Source: Aurantimicrobium minutum
GTDB lineage: Bacteria > Actinomycetota > Actinomycetes > Actinomycetales > Microbacteriaceae
Reading direction: 5' to 3'
Assembly (NCBI RefSeq): GCF_002355535.1
Contig: NZ_AP017457.1
Location: 1-64,000, forward strand
Length of the DNA stretch: 64,000 nucleotides
A program made the translations under genes and the position numbers. How positions within the stretch are numbered: the stretch's first letter is position 1; every line of letters begins with the position of its first letter. The notes beneath the pieces were generated by a model, which saw only the letters and a program-made list of their open reading frames with translations, made no database searches and was not told where the DNA came from. Positions 33,897 through 44,306 of this stretch are shown here, piece after piece.

Positions 33897-33969
33897 TTCT
33901 CTCCCTTCAATTTTCTCTTGGTTTCTCGAAGTTAACTTCGAGTCGGGCTCGACGGTGAGCCCTGCCTAT

Positions 33970-33988
33970 ATGTTGCCCTATCCAACAA
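33970..33988. promoter_or_regulatory. XylR operator candidate upstream of xylF
   Basis: ATGTTGCCCTATCCAACAA contains the inverted repeat TGTTG/CAACA and matches the site at 36714 at 14 of 19 positions. It is 74 bp upstream of xylF. A TTTGTTGTTTA copy lies further upstream at 34045. Confidence 0.55.
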
Positions 33989-34073
33989 ATAAATAACAAC
34001 CTGATTTGGTTACAAACTGGTAACAAAACAGGGAAAGTACCTATTTTGTTGTTTAAAACACTAAATAGAAGGT

Positions 34074-35486
34074 TTAACGTTTTGCAGCAAAATCCGCAGC
34101 TGTGCGGTAGTTATTGATGACCTCGATTGCTCGGTTACGTGTAAGCGTGGCTACAGTGCTCGTTTCCCATGCCGGCGCGGATCTCAAGAGCAATTGAGCA
34201 GCTTGACGGGCGGCGCCAGTTGCAACGTATTCTCCTGGCTGAGGAACAACGATTGGAACACCAAAAATCTCTGCAGCAATCTCCTGCACAGCAGGATTAG
34301 CTGCTGCACCACCGACGAGAAAAATACGTTTGCACTCAACACCTGCTTCTACAAGTGCATCAAGGCCCGCGTTCAAACCACATAGCATTCCCTCGATAGC
34401 AGCGCGGGCAATGTTGTGACGAGAATTGTTTGCCAAGGTCAGGCCAACTAATTCAGCTGTGGCCTTGGGCAAGTTTGGAGTGCGTTCACCTTCGAAATAT
34501 GGAACCAGAACAATTCCGCCAGCGCCTGGCTTAGCTTCTAGAGCCAGGGAACCAAGCTCTTCGTGAGAGACAGAGAGAAGGTCCGCAAAAGAATCGATCA
34601 CGCGGGCAGCGTTGAGCGTGCAAACCAAAGGTAAGAATGAATTGGAAGCACTGGCGAAGCCCGCAATCGTTGCACTCTTGTCCTGAGTGGAAGATCGCGA
34701 GACGGAGAACACTGTTCCACTGGTGCCCAAGGAGACCACAACGTCACCTTCTGAGGCCCCGATACCAAAGGCGGCAGCAGCATTATCTCCAGCACCACAC
34801 GCAAGCTGTGTCCCGGTGGGTGTTTCTCCCGCAGGCTCACCAGGCAACACGATTCGAGGAAGAATCGGCACATGACCGAGGGCATAGGTGAGAACATCCT
34901 CGAGATACTCATTGGTGGTGGGATTGAAATACCCCGTACCACTGGCATCTGAACGGTCGGTGGCTAACGCTTCAAGGACGGGGCCCTTTTTGCTTTCGCC
35001 CTGAGGACCATAACCAGCCAGTCTCCAGGTCAACCAGTCATGTGGCAGTGCCACGGCAGCAATCCGAGCAGCGTGTTCTGGTTCATTCTTGCGAAGCCAC
35101 AACAATTTAGTTGAGGTGAACGATGCAACAGGAACAGATCCTGTTCGTGCTGCAAGGTTTTCGGCGCCGAAGTGGGCGATGAGCTCATCTGCTTCCTGAG
35201 CACTTCGCGTGTCGTTCCACAACAAAGCATCCCTGATGACTCGGCCCTCTTCATCAAGGACAACCATGCCGTGTTGCTGGCCACCAATAGATATCGCGTC
35301 AACATCGTCGATCCCGCCGGCATCCCGGATTGCCGTCTGGAGTGCTTCCCACCAGCAGGAGGGATTAACCTCGGTACCATTCGGATGGCTTGCTCGACCC
35401 TGCCGGACTAGCTCTCCGGTTTGGGCGTCAAGAATGACGACTTTGCAACTCTGAGTTGATGAATCAACTCCAGCTACTAAAGCCAT
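34074..35486 (-). CDS. xylB: Xylulokinase
   Basis: A 470-residue FGGY-family carbohydrate kinase. [14 protein letters not shown] at the N-terminus is the first phosphate motif, [11 protein letters not shown] with WNDTRS follows as in xylulokinases, and GTSGTVFS and [15 protein letters not shown] complete the ATP site. It phosphorylates D-xylulose. It starts three bases after xylA, giving a xylA-xylB operon. Confidence 0.93.
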   Translation of the reverse strand: MALVAGVDSSTQSCKVVILDAQTGELVRQGRASHPNGTEVNPSCWWEALQTAIRDAGGIDDVDAISIGGQQHGMVVLDEEGRVIRDALLWNDTRSAQEADELIAHFGAENLAARTGSVPVASFTSTKLLWLRKNEPEHAARIAAVALPHDWLTWRLAGYGPQGESKKGPVLEALATDRSDASGTGYFNPTTNEYLEDVLTYALGHVPILPRIVLPGEPAGETPTGTQLACGAGDNAAAAFGIGASEGDVVVSLGTSGTVFSVSRSSTQDKSATIAGFASASNSFLPLVCTLNAARVIDSFADLLSVSHEELGSLALEAKPGAGGIVLVPYFEGERTPNLPKATAELVGLTLANNSRHNIARAAIEGMLCGLNAGLDALVEAGVECKRIFLVGGAAANPAVQEIAAEIFGVPIVVPQPGEYVATGAARQAAQLLLRSAPAWETSTVATLTRNRAIEVINNYRTAADFAAKR

Positions 35487-35489
35487 GGG

Positions 35490-36683
35490 TTATCGAGCAC
35501 CCATAAGGTGTTCAATAGCTAACTGGTTGAGTTTGACGAAACCGAAGCCGCGTCCGTTGAAGTAGGAATCAGCATCGAAGTTTTCGTAGGAAGCAGTATC
35601 TGCCAAGAGATCCTGGTAGGTCTCACCTGGAGAGAGTGTGGTGGTGTGAATTTCAGCCACGCGTGAAGCTTCTAATGCAGCCTTGACTTCGGGGTCTGCA
35701 CGGAATGCGGCGGCGCGTTCCTTCAACAGAAGGTACATGCGCATGTTTGCTGCTGCAGAATCCCACACACCGCTGAAGTCTTCGGTGCGGCTGGGCTTGT
35801 AGTCAAAGTGGCGGGGGCCGTCATATGCGCGGCCACCGTTGGGGCCTCCGAATTCGAGCAAGTCAACCAAAGAGAAGGCATTGAGAATATCTCCGTGACC
35901 AAAGACGAGGTCCTGGTCAAACTTGACACCCTTCTGGCCGTTGAGATCAATGTGGTAGAGCTTGCCGTGTTCAATGGCCTGGGCAATTCCTGCGGTGAAG
36001 TTCAGTCCTGCCATTTGTTCGTGGCCAACCTCGGGGTTGAGACCCACGAGCTCTGGATGTTCCAGAGTGTTAATGAACGCCATAGCGTGACCAACCGTGG
36101 GCAGAAGAATGTCTCCACGTGGCTCGTTGGGCTTGGGCTCAATCGCAAAGCGAATGTCGTAGCCCTTGTCCTTGACGTAGGAGGTCATCAGGTTGACACC
36201 TTCGCGGTAGCGCTGAAGAGCACCCTGAATGTCCTTGGCACTGTCGTATTCGCCACCTTCGCGGCCACCCCACATAACGAAGGTCTTTGCACCCATCTCG
36301 GCAGCAAGGTCGAGGTTGCGAAGTGCCTTACGCAAAGCAAAGCGACGAACACCTCGATCATTACTTGTGAAACCACCATCTTTGAAAACGGGGTGGCTAA
36401 AGAGGTTGGTGGTGATCATCGGAATGATCAAACCAGTGTCGGCAAGAGCTTGCTTGAGGCGGTCTATCTGCTTTTGGCGTTCGGCATCGTTACTTCCAAA
36501 TGGGAAGAGATCGTCATCATGGAAGGTCAAACCGTAAGCGCCCAGTTCGGCGAGCTTCTCAACAGCTTCAACAACATCTAGGTGTTCTCGGGTTGGCCCA
36601 CCAAACTGATCTTGGGCTGCCCAGCCAATCGTCCAGAGGCCGAAAGAGAATTTGTCTTCGCGGGTAGGGGTTAGAGACGACAT
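35490..36683 (-). CDS. xylA: Xylose isomerase
   Basis: 397 residues from the ATG at 36683, with AAGGACAA upstream; the frame is open to 36761 but this would cross the operator. Conserved residues are visible: [11 protein letters not shown] with the catalytic His, [16 protein letters not shown] with the metal-binding Glu and the lysine, [10 protein letters not shown], and HIDLNGQ. It is the shorter actinobacterial class I form. It converts D-xylose to D-xylulose. Confidence 0.96.
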   Translation of the reverse strand: MSSLTPTREDKFSFGLWTIGWAAQDQFGGPTREHLDVVEAVEKLAELGAYGLTFHDDDLFPFGSNDAERQKQIDRLKQALADTGLIIPMITTNLFSHPVFKDGGFTSNDRGVRRFALRKALRNLDLAAEMGAKTFVMWGGREGGEYDSAKDIQGALQRYREGVNLMTSYVKDKGYDIRFAIEPKPNEPRGDILLPTVGHAMAFINTLEHPELVGLNPEVGHEQMAGLNFTAGIAQAIEHGKLYHIDLNGQKGVKFDQDLVFGHGDILNAFSLVDLLEFGGPNGGRAYDGPRHFDYKPSRTEDFSGVWDSAAANMRMYLLLKERAAAFRADPEVKAALEASRVAEIHTTTLSPGETYQDLLADTASYENFDADSYFNGRGFGFVKLNQLAIEHLMGAR

Positions 36684-36713
36684 TGTCGATTTGTCCTTAG
36701 GGGTCTTGTGTAT

Positions 36714-36732
36714 TTGTTGCCTTAGGGAACAA
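36714..36732. promoter_or_regulatory. XylR operator candidate between xylA and the ROK gene
   Basis: TTGTTGCCTTAGGGAACAA is an inverted repeat with one mismatch (TTGTTGCC/GGGAACAA). It is 31 bp upstream of xylA and 110 bp before the divergent ROK regulator. A related TTTGTTGTTTA lies at 36786-36796, closer to the regulator gene. Confidence 0.6.
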
Positions 36733-36842
36733 TATAGACCCGTACGCGTAATGCTTGTCAACTCAAAAACACATAACTGTATTAATTTGTTGTTTAGAGG
36801 TAAGAATATGTTTGACAGCGTTCAGACAGAGAGAAAACTCCC

Positions 36843-38066
36843 ATGACACCTCCAGAGCCAAAAGCCAGAAGTGGCGCGTCAACCGTCGGCAGCAATCGCG
36901 AACAAGTTCGCCAACATAATTTGTCGGCAATTCTGAGATTGCTGCGTCAATTTGGCACCATGTCTCGCTCTGCGTTGACCCAACGTACTGGACTCAACCG
37001 TTCGACCATTTCTGACCTGGTCACCGAGTTGCAAGAGCTTGGACTCATTATTGAGTCAGAAGCAAATGTCACCCAAGGCGTAGGCAGACCCTCGTTGATG
37101 GTGTCTTTTTCTGACGAGGTAGTTGTGTTTGCAGTCAATCCTGATACCGACGCCACCACTGTGGGTGTAGTGACATTGTCCGGAAAAGTGATTGATAAGG
37201 TCCGGCACACTCACCCTGAAGTTCCAAGCCCAAATGAATCTGTAGAAATAGCTACCAAGCTCATCTCTGAGCTACGCGCCTCAATGCCGACCACGTACCG
37301 CATTGCTGGAATTGGGGTTGCGATCCCCGGGCAGATTCGAGTTGAGGATGGCGTGGTTCGGCTTGCGCCCCACCTGAACTGGGTAGAAGTTCCCTTCGCT
37401 CGCATGCTTCACCAGCAAACAGGACTACCTGTGTTTATCGACAATGATGCAAGCTTGGGATCGATTGCTGAGCGTGACCTCGGAGCCGGTCGAGGTTTTA
37501 GTGAAATTGTGTATCTCTTTGGTGGTTCAGGTGGGATCGGCGGTGGTGTGATCCATGGTGGAATTCTTCTCCGTGGTGCTGCAGGTTATGCAGGTGAGCT
37601 CGGCCACGTGCGCATCTCGGATTCACCCCGCGAAGATTATTCAGGTTTGCAGGGAACACTCGAGTCACTGGTTCGTCGTGAAGATTTGCTTGCAGCTCTC
37701 AAGATAGAAAGCGCTGATGATGCTGAACTAGAAGAGGTGCTTTCTAAACCAGTCAGTTCAAAAGTTCAAAAACTCCTTGAAGCACAAATTGACGCCCTAG
37801 CTATCGCAATTGGCAATTACGTCAACATCTTCAATCCTGAGATTGTGCTCATTGCGGGTTATCTAGTTGTGCTGCATTCCTACGATCGAGACAGACTTCT
37901 CAGTCGTTTCCGATGGAGCACACTAACAGCACCTCAAGACAGGTTGTTGGTCAAGACGGCAGAACTTGGGCCTAACCTTCTCATGATTGGCGCCGCTGGA
38001 TTACCTATTGCTCCACTCTTGGCTGAGCCTGCTGTGACACAGCTCTTCCCCGCTCGCGGGAAGTAA
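36843..38066 (+). CDS. xylR: ROK family transcriptional regulator, likely xylose repressor
   Basis: A 407-residue ROK protein: N-terminal winged HTH (about 25-75, MSRSALTQRTGLNRSTISDLV), then a sugar-kinase-like domain with GVAIPGQIR, FIDNDASLGSIAE and GYAGELGHVRI. The usual ROK zinc motif (CxCGxxGC) is absent: after the GELGH segment the sequence reads DSPREDYSGLQGTLES without cysteines. It is divergent from xylA and probably represses it until xylose binds. Confidence 0.88.
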   Translation: MTPPEPKARSGASTVGSNREQVRQHNLSAILRLLRQFGTMSRSALTQRTGLNRSTISDLVTELQELGLIIESEANVTQGVGRPSLMVSFSDEVVVFAVNPDTDATTVGVVTLSGKVIDKVRHTHPEVPSPNESVEIATKLISELRASMPTTYRIAGIGVAIPGQIRVEDGVVRLAPHLNWVEVPFARMLHQQTGLPVFIDNDASLGSIAERDLGAGRGFSEIVYLFGGSGGIGGGVIHGGILLRGAAGYAGELGHVRISDSPREDYSGLQGTLESLVRREDLLAALKIESADDAELEEVLSKPVSSKVQKLLEAQIDALAIAIGNYVNIFNPEIVLIAGYLVVLHSYDRDRLLSRFRWSTLTAPQDRLLVKTAELGPNLLMIGAAGLPIAPLLAEPAVTQLFPARGK

Positions 38067-38073
38067 CCGGAGG

Positions 38074-39114
38074 TTACTTCTCTCCGGTCAGGTATGCACC
38101 AACCTGATGGCGGGCCTGCAGGATCAAACCGATGTCTCTCACTGCTTCGTGCAGCGGCCGCAAGGGAGAGTCTGTCAAACCTTGATCAATAAAGGATGCC
38201 AGCGCGGTGGCCTGATAACTCAACCCCTCATGAGCAGGAACTCCTGTCTCATCACGCCAGGATGCAACTGGGGTCGGGTTGAACTCTGAAGCAAAGAGGG
38301 TCAAACCGCTTGGAGTGAAGAAAGGCTCGTGAATGTTGAGCCTTCCTTCAGTTCCCGAAATGGATGCAGCGGTAGGTGTGAACGCAGCCATGGTGACCGT
38401 AGCCACGGCCTGAGCACCTGAGGCATAGCTGAGGAAAGTGGTTGTCGTTTCGTCCACACCAGTTGAGGTGAGTGAACCAACGGTTGCAACCTCGGATGCT
38501 TCACCCAAAACAAAAGAAGAGAACGCGAAGTTGTAGATACCCAAATCCAACAATCCACCACCAGAAACAGGATCGATCAAACGTGGAACATGTCGCAGGT
38601 CTTGACCAAAGTCAGAGACAACACATCGAATCTCACCGAGGACACCGTCAGAGAGAAGTTGACGCATGACATCGGATTGCGGAATGTATCTCGTCCACAT
38701 GGCTTCCATAGCGAGCACCCCGGCATTGCGGGCAGCATCGAGAACTTCTTGAGCATCTGTGGGATTGGTGGCTAGTGGCTTTTCAACTAGGACATGCTTA
38801 CCTGCGGCAATAGCGAGCAGTGCATGCTGTTTGTGGAATTCGTGTGTGGTCGCGACATAAACCACATCCACCTCAGGGTGAGAGACAAGTTCCTGATAGG
38901 AGGTCAGTGCGAAAGGAATTCCTCGGGGTGTAGCAAAAGCTTCCGCCTTGCCAGGGGTTTGAGATGCCACCGCGACAATGCGTTGCGCAGTGTGTTTGTG
39001 AACGGAGTCAGCAAAAGTTGCCGCAATGCCGCCAGGCCCGATAATTCCCCACCGGAGGGAAGGAACCGAGTTGGGATCAATCAAGCGGGGGGCAGGTAAC
39101 GAAGTGGGGAGCAT
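38074..39114 (-). CDS. Gfo/Idh/MocA family oxidoreductase
   Basis: 346 residues from the ATG at 39114, which has AAGGA six bases upstream. The N-terminal NAD(P) fold has WGIIGPGGIAATF, and EKPLATN holds the catalytic lysine typical of the family; the C-terminal domain is GFO/IDH-like with GGGLLDLGIY. Members oxidise sugars or inositols. It may act on xylose or a related sugar, because it is next to the xylose regulator, but no sugar specificity is visible. Confidence 0.85.
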   Translation of the reverse strand: MLPTSLPAPRLIDPNSVPSLRWGIIGPGGIAATFADSVHKHTAQRIVAVASQTPGKAEAFATPRGIPFALTSYQELVSHPEVDVVYVATTHEFHKQHALLAIAAGKHVLVEKPLATNPTDAQEVLDAARNAGVLAMEAMWTRYIPQSDVMRQLLSDGVLGEIRCVVSDFGQDLRHVPRLIDPVSGGGLLDLGIYNFAFSSFVLGEASEVATVGSLTSTGVDETTTTFLSYASGAQAVATVTMAAFTPTAASISGTEGRLNIHEPFFTPSGLTLFASEFNPTPVASWRDETGVPAHEGLSYQATALASFIDQGLTDSPLRPLHEAVRDIGLILQARHQVGAYLTGEK

Positions 39115-39193
39115 CAGTGATCCTTGAAAGAGAGAGGGGGTGTAGCTCATGTTAGGGGAGAACCTTCTGTTAGTTCACCCCAACTAGAATTGA

Positions 39194-40549
<1,356 letters not shown>

Positions 40550-40570
40550 TACTTACTTCTGGCATAGCCA

Positions 40571-41107
40571 ATGAATTCTGTTGATTCACCTCCTTGGTAT
40601 GTGATCACAGGCGGGCCTAGCTCGGGAAAAACAACAACGGTTAATTTGCTGCGTGAGCGTGGCTTTGCCATCGCTCACGAACATGCGTCAGAAATCATTG
40701 CTGAGGAACTTGCCAAGGGCAGAACTCTGCTCGAGGTTCGCGCTGATGGTGAGTGGTTTCAGGAAGAGATTCTGCGCCGCCAAATCGAGCACGAACAGAG
40801 TTTGAATCCGGAAGAGACGTCCTTCTTGGATCGGGGAATTCCTGATGGTCTGGGATATGAACGGATCTTGAAACTGAAACCTAACCCCGAGCTTTCTGCT
40901 CAAGCAGCTAGGGCTCGCTACCGAAAAGTGTTCATTCTTGATCCTCTCCCGGTGAAGCTGGATTGGAATCGTCATGAAGACGCGCAAACTCAGCGCGCTA
41001 TTCATGACTCCATTGAAGATGTTTATCGCGAGCTCGGTCACCACATTCTGGAAGTTCCTGTTCTCCCAGCGGAAAAACGAGTCGATTTCATCCTCGAGCA
41101 CCTCTAA
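40571..41107 (+). CDS. AAA-type P-loop NTPase (AAA_28-like kinase)
   Basis: A 178-residue P-loop protein with GGPSSGKTTT (about 14-23) and FLDRGIPDG in the position of Walker B. This compact ATPase/kinase family is often annotated as ATP-binding protein or predicted kinase. It follows argG by 21 bases and could be co-transcribed; no functional link is known. Confidence 0.75.
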   Translation: MNSVDSPPWYVITGGPSSGKTTTVNLLRERGFAIAHEHASEIIAEELAKGRTLLEVRADGEWFQEEILRRQIEHEQSLNPEETSFLDRGIPDGLGYERILKLKPNPELSAQAARARYRKVFILDPLPVKLDWNRHEDAQTQRAIHDSIEDVYRELGHHILEVPVLPAEKRVDFILEHL

Positions 41108-41188
41108 ACAAGGGAAAAACTCCCAGCTTCAATTGCTAATATTGCCCGTGGGGGAGCAATAAAGTTCCTGCGTTACTGAGGAGTTTTT

Positions 41189-41548
41189 ATGGCTATCGTG
41201 TTGTCGATTTTGAACCTTGCTGTTGCGGTTCTTTTTGTTTTCGTGGGAACGAAGAAAGCTTTTCGCCCAATCCCTGAACTAGCTGGTCAGATGCCCTGGG
41301 TGAACACCTTCAGCAAGCGCAACGTTCGACTCATCGGATATGCAGAACTTGCTGGTGGTCTGGGATTGGTTCTTCCCGGAATCGTCGGTCTTGGTTTGCT
41401 CATTCCGCTGATCGCCGCACTGTGCTTGGCAGCACTCATGATCGGCGCAGCGGTGTATCACCTGCGCCTCAAAGACAACAAGGGCGCTATCCCCAGCATT
41501 GTTCTCGCAGGAATCTTATTGATTCTTGCGATGTATATGGTGCTCTAG
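41189..41548 (+). CDS. DoxX family membrane protein
   Basis: A 119-residue protein with four predicted membrane helices and the DoxX-like segment VGTKKAFRPIPELAG followed by GYAELAGGLGLVLPG. Function is not known for this branch. TGAGGAG lies just before the ATG. Confidence 0.75.
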   Translation: MAIVLSILNLAVAVLFVFVGTKKAFRPIPELAGQMPWVNTFSKRNVRLIGYAELAGGLGLVLPGIVGLGLLIPLIAALCLAALMIGAAVYHLRLKDNKGAIPSIVLAGILLILAMYMVL

Positions 41549-41554
41549 CCGACT

Positions 41555-41965
41555 TTATCTTCGTGGGTCCAAGACGTTTAAGCGCCTGCCACGAACTTCG
41601 TTAGGCGAGAATTCCATCCAGACATATGCACTATTGGGAGCGAATTCAACGATGGGAAGCTCGTCGAGAACCTGAGCAGCCTCGGCACTGGTCAAAGTTC
41701 TAACAAGGCCAAGAGCAACTGTGCTGGAGAAGTGGCGCATCATTTGATGTGCTGCTTCGAAGGCAACGAGGCGGCCATCGGTTTCTTTGCGCAATCGTGA
41801 TTCGGCACCGGTGCGGAAGTAGATCTTCCAGTTATGAGTGACGTATGCGATGGGGTAAATGTCAGGTGCGCCCTCGCGCGCACTGGCTATCCGACCAATG
41901 TGATTGGTCTGAATGACGTCCCAGGATTCTTCATCGCTGAGGTGATCAATGGGGTATTCGCTCAT
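41555..41965 (-). CDS. Pyridoxamine 5'-phosphate oxidase-like flavin-binding protein
   Basis: A 136-residue split-barrel protein. HIGRIASAREGAPDIYPIAYVTHNWKI-like N-terminal strands, YFRTGAESRL and VAFEAAH match the actinobacterial PNPOx-like family that binds FMN or F420. The substrate is unknown. It is convergent with the DoxX gene and divergent from the gene at 41999. Confidence 0.75.
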   Translation of the reverse strand: MSEYPIDHLSDEESWDVIQTNHIGRIASAREGAPDIYPIAYVTHNWKIYFRTGAESRLRKETDGRLVAFEAAHQMMRHFSSTVALGLVRTLTSAEAAQVLDELPIVEFAPNSAYVWMEFSPNEVRGRRLNVLDPRR

Positions 41966-41998
41966 TTACTGCACTGCTGTTCTTGCGGGAGGGATTGA

Positions 41999-42505
41999 GT
42001 GAGTCTATCTGTGGTTGCAGCACTTTTCCTGAAGGCTGAGGCTTTCGCGTACCCTGATGTCATGAGCGATTTGAACGAAGTAGGCCAGCGCGACAATTGG
42101 ATTTGCTGGTTGTGTGACACCGCTGTGGACCCTGATGCATCGGTGAATTCGGACCGGGGCCCCAGTGTTGATAGCTACTCGGTGGCCAAGTCAAAGAAGA
42201 ACGTTGTCACTGTTGAACGTTTAGCTCATCGCGATTGCAACACCATGAAGGGCAAAAAAGCTCCTGTTGTGCCCTGGGGTACTGAACTTCTAGTCATTGA
42301 CCCATCTCCGATTGTGGCAACCGTTGACCGTTTGCAGCGCAAGGGCGGCCGTGAAGTGATAGCTCGGTGCCCTAGCCAAGAGGATGCCGAACAAGCATCC
42401 GAGTGGTTACTTGATCGACTCTCGCGATATGCCCCTGACCTCTCAGTGAGTACCCAGATCACTTCTGGCGGGGGCCAATACATGCTTTTTTTGGTGGCGA
42501 ATTAG
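41999..42505 (+). CDS. HNH-like zinc-binding protein, uncharacterised
   Basis: 168 residues from the GTG at 41999 (GGAGGG six bases upstream); an ATG at 42062 would give 147. CWLC (about 36-39) and HRDCNTMKGKK (78-88) look like the two halves of an HNH/zinc-ribbon module, suggesting a nuclease-like fold. The C-terminal half has no recognised motif. Similar small HNH proteins occur in actinobacterial genomes, with no proven role. Confidence 0.55.
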   Translation: MSLSVVAALFLKAEAFAYPDVMSDLNEVGQRDNWICWLCDTAVDPDASVNSDRGPSVDSYSVAKSKKNVVTVERLAHRDCNTMKGKKAPVVPWGTELLVIDPSPIVATVDRLQRKGGREVIARCPSQEDAEQASEWLLDRLSRYAPDLSVSTQITSGGGQYMLFLVAN

Positions 42506-42543
42506 TCCTTCCATTGCATGTGGGTGGTTGCTAGCGTGACAGC

Positions 42544-42972
42544 ATGAGCGGTTACGAAATCACGAACATTGGCGCGCCAAGCACTTGGCGCGATTACCTT
42601 GGTGGCTTCGTGCCCCAGACGACTCGTCAGGGGCGGAGGGTCGTCGATCATGAAATGACCAACCAGTTCATTGGCATGACTGCCAATGCCTAGGAACCCG
42701 GTGAAGAAGCCGGATACTGGCACACCCACTCTGAAATCGAAGAGCTCTATATCTTTCTGGAAGGCTCGGGTCAGATGGGTCTTGATGAGGACATCATTGA
42801 CGTCACAGCCGGTTCAGTAGTTCGGGTCGGACAGGGTGTGTGGCGGACCTGGCGTGCCCTGCCTGAAAGCGATGGCCAATTGCGCTGGATCTGCATTCGA
42901 GCTGGGGCTAGCGAGCTCACCAACTACCCGCGTGATGCCACCAGGGATCACGAGCGCGATTCACCCTGGTAG
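42544..42972 (+). pseudogene. Cupin-domain gene interrupted by an in-frame TAG
   Basis: The frame from the ATG at 42544 reads a small cupin protein of 142 residues, but codon 50 is TAG (42691-42693). The reading frame continues without any shift into EPGEEAGYWHTHSEIEELYIF-like cupin sequence (HTH plus later Glu are the metal ligands), and ends at TAG 42970-42972. One base change has therefore destroyed an otherwise intact gene, or the codon is read through. The metal-binding half lies after the stop. The lack of other damage suggests a recent event or a sequencing error. Confidence 0.75.
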
Positions 42973-42978
42973 TTGTAA

Positions 42979-43449
42979 TTAGTACTCGCCTTTTACGACA
43001 AAATAGCTGCCACGAATTGTTCCAGCCAGCTTGGATTTCATCCGGGCAAATTTGAACTTGTTTAGTTCTTCTGGAACATCCATACCATCCGAGAGCTTGA
43101 ATCCGACAGCACGTTTTTTATTGTCATTGACGGTATAAAGAACGTTGATGGCAAGACCGCTTTCATAAAAAACATAGGTCCAGCGAACGAGCCCGTCTGC
43201 AGTGTCAACCATCATCTCGGTGACCTCGAGCGGGGTGGATGCCACAACGATGTCTCGCTCGAGTAAAACTGTGGCTACGTAGTCCACGAGCTCCGGCGCT
43301 TCGCTGGCTGGAGTTGTTTCAAAAACGAGGTCGTATTTGTTCTTGAAATAACGTGCTTCATTTGCTCGTAGCCCTGCAAGCGCCTCCGCGTGAGGAGAGG
43401 ACTCAAGACCGTGCGTGGAGACGGTTGTGAAATCAATAGGGGTGGGCAT
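42979..43449 (-). CDS. Hypothetical protein, 156 residues
   Basis: No family is recognised. The protein is mostly soluble, with alternating strands and helices and a lysine-rich C-terminus (KFKFARMKSKLAGTIRGSYF). AGAAGG before the ATG supports translation. It lies between the cupin pseudogene and a VOC-family gene on the same strand as the latter, 25 bases downstream of it, so they may form a pair. Confidence 0.6.
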   Translation of the reverse strand: MPTPIDFTTVSTHGLESSPHAEALAGLRANEARYFKNKYDLVFETTPASEAPELVDYVATVLLERDIVVASTPLEVTEMMVDTADGLVRWTYVFYESGLAINVLYTVNDNKKRAVGFKLSDGMDVPEELNKFKFARMKSKLAGTIRGSYFVVKGEY

Positions 43450-43474
43450 ACATGTACCTTCTCAGGAAAGAGGA

Positions 43475-43882
43475 TTAGTCGAGGATGTGATCTGGATTCA
43501 TCCAGAACACATCCCATAAGTGGCCATCCAGATCTTCAAAACCCCAGCTGAACATGAAGCCAATATCTTCAGGTTCATTGACTTTGCGCGCCCCCAAAGA
43601 AAAAGCCTTCTCACACAGCGTACGAACATCCTCAGCAGAGTCACACGACAGTCCAAAAATAGCTTCAGCTGTGTCTTTGGGAGCGATCTTCTTCTCGATG
43701 AAGCTTTCAAACTTTGCGTGTTCGAGCAGCATGATGAAAATGTTGTCGTTGACAATCATGCAGGTGGACTGCTCATCAGTGAACTGAGGATTGAAAGTGA
43801 ATCCAAGCCCGGTAAAGAACTCAACAGAGTTCTTGAGATTGGCTATTGGGAGATTCACGAAAAGAGAATTAACCATGGCCAC
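43475..43882 (-). CDS. VOC family (glyoxalase/bleomycin resistance-like) protein
   Basis: A 135-residue vicinal-oxygen-chelate protein: VNLPIANLKNSVEFFTGLGF and the C-terminal EDLDGHLWDVFWMN are typical. It resembles the YaeR/lactoylglutathione-lyase-like set of unknown substrate. It is downstream of tRNA-Ser and its terminator. Confidence 0.8.
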   Translation of the reverse strand: MAMVNSLFVNLPIANLKNSVEFFTGLGFTFNPQFTDEQSTCMIVNDNIFIMLLEHAKFESFIEKKIAPKDTAEAIFGLSCDSAEDVRTLCEKAFSLGARKVNEPEDIGFMFSWGFEDLDGHLWDVFWMNPDHILD

Positions 43883-43919
43883 ACACTACTGGAGACAGAT
43901 AACGGGAGTTAGCTTAAAC

Positions 43920-43949
43920 AAAATGACCGCCACGAGGGGCGGTCATTTT
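43920..43949. terminator. Terminator downstream of tRNA-Ser
   Basis: AAAATGACCGCC and GGCGGTCATTTT form a perfect 12-bp stem with a 6-base loop and TTTT at either end. It terminates the leftward tRNA-Ser transcript. Confidence 0.85.
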
Positions 43950-43952
43950 CGG

Positions 43953-44040
43953 TGGCGGAGAATGGGGGATTCGAACCCCCGAGGGCGTTAACCCAACACG
44001 CTTTCCAAGCGTGCGCCATAGGCCACTAGGCGAATCCTCC
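43953..44040 (-). tRNA. trnS: tRNA-Ser (GGA anticodon)
   Basis: Read on the minus strand: acceptor GGAGGAT pairs with ATTCTCC, the anticodon stem-loop CGCTTGGAAAGCG carries GGA, a long variable arm follows as in all serine tRNAs, and the T arm contains GGTTCGAATCC. The CCA tail is encoded (43953-43955). Confidence 0.96.
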
Positions 44041-44151
44041 TGATGGCCCGCTTGCTTGCGCAAGAGGACAACTTGAATATTCTAACTGCTCAACACTGGT
44101 GCTGACGAACCGAGAATGTGCATCACAGTTACGTGCTTTAGAATGTTGTTT

Positions 44152-44240
44152 GGCTCCTCGCGTGGCGCCATCCAGGCCAACTCCCCCAGGACGGAAACGT
44201 AGCAAGGGTAACCGGGCTCTGGCGGGTGCGCGAGGGGTCC
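44152..44240 (+). ncRNA. ffs: Signal recognition particle RNA (4.5S, small bacterial type)
   Basis: The 89-base segment folds as one hairpin (GGCTCCTCGCG pairs with CGCGAGGGGTCC). Its tip has the conserved CAGGACGGAAACGTAGCAAGGGTAACCGGG-type domain IV, with GGAAAC and AGCAAGG the Ffh-binding features. A TAGAAT hexamer at 44139-44144 is positioned as its -10 element and TTTTTATT follows the 3' end. It lies directly upstream of dnaX, as in related actinobacteria. Confidence 0.9.
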
Positions 44241-44306
44241 TTTTTATTGCGCTCACAGCGTTGACGAAGTGGTCTGGATGTCGGCTCTGACGCGTACTAT
44301 TGAACT

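Noticed and set aside
44099-44290. ORF across the 4.5S RNA gene
   Set aside because: The segment is explained by the SRP RNA and its promoter; the reading frame is a chance one.
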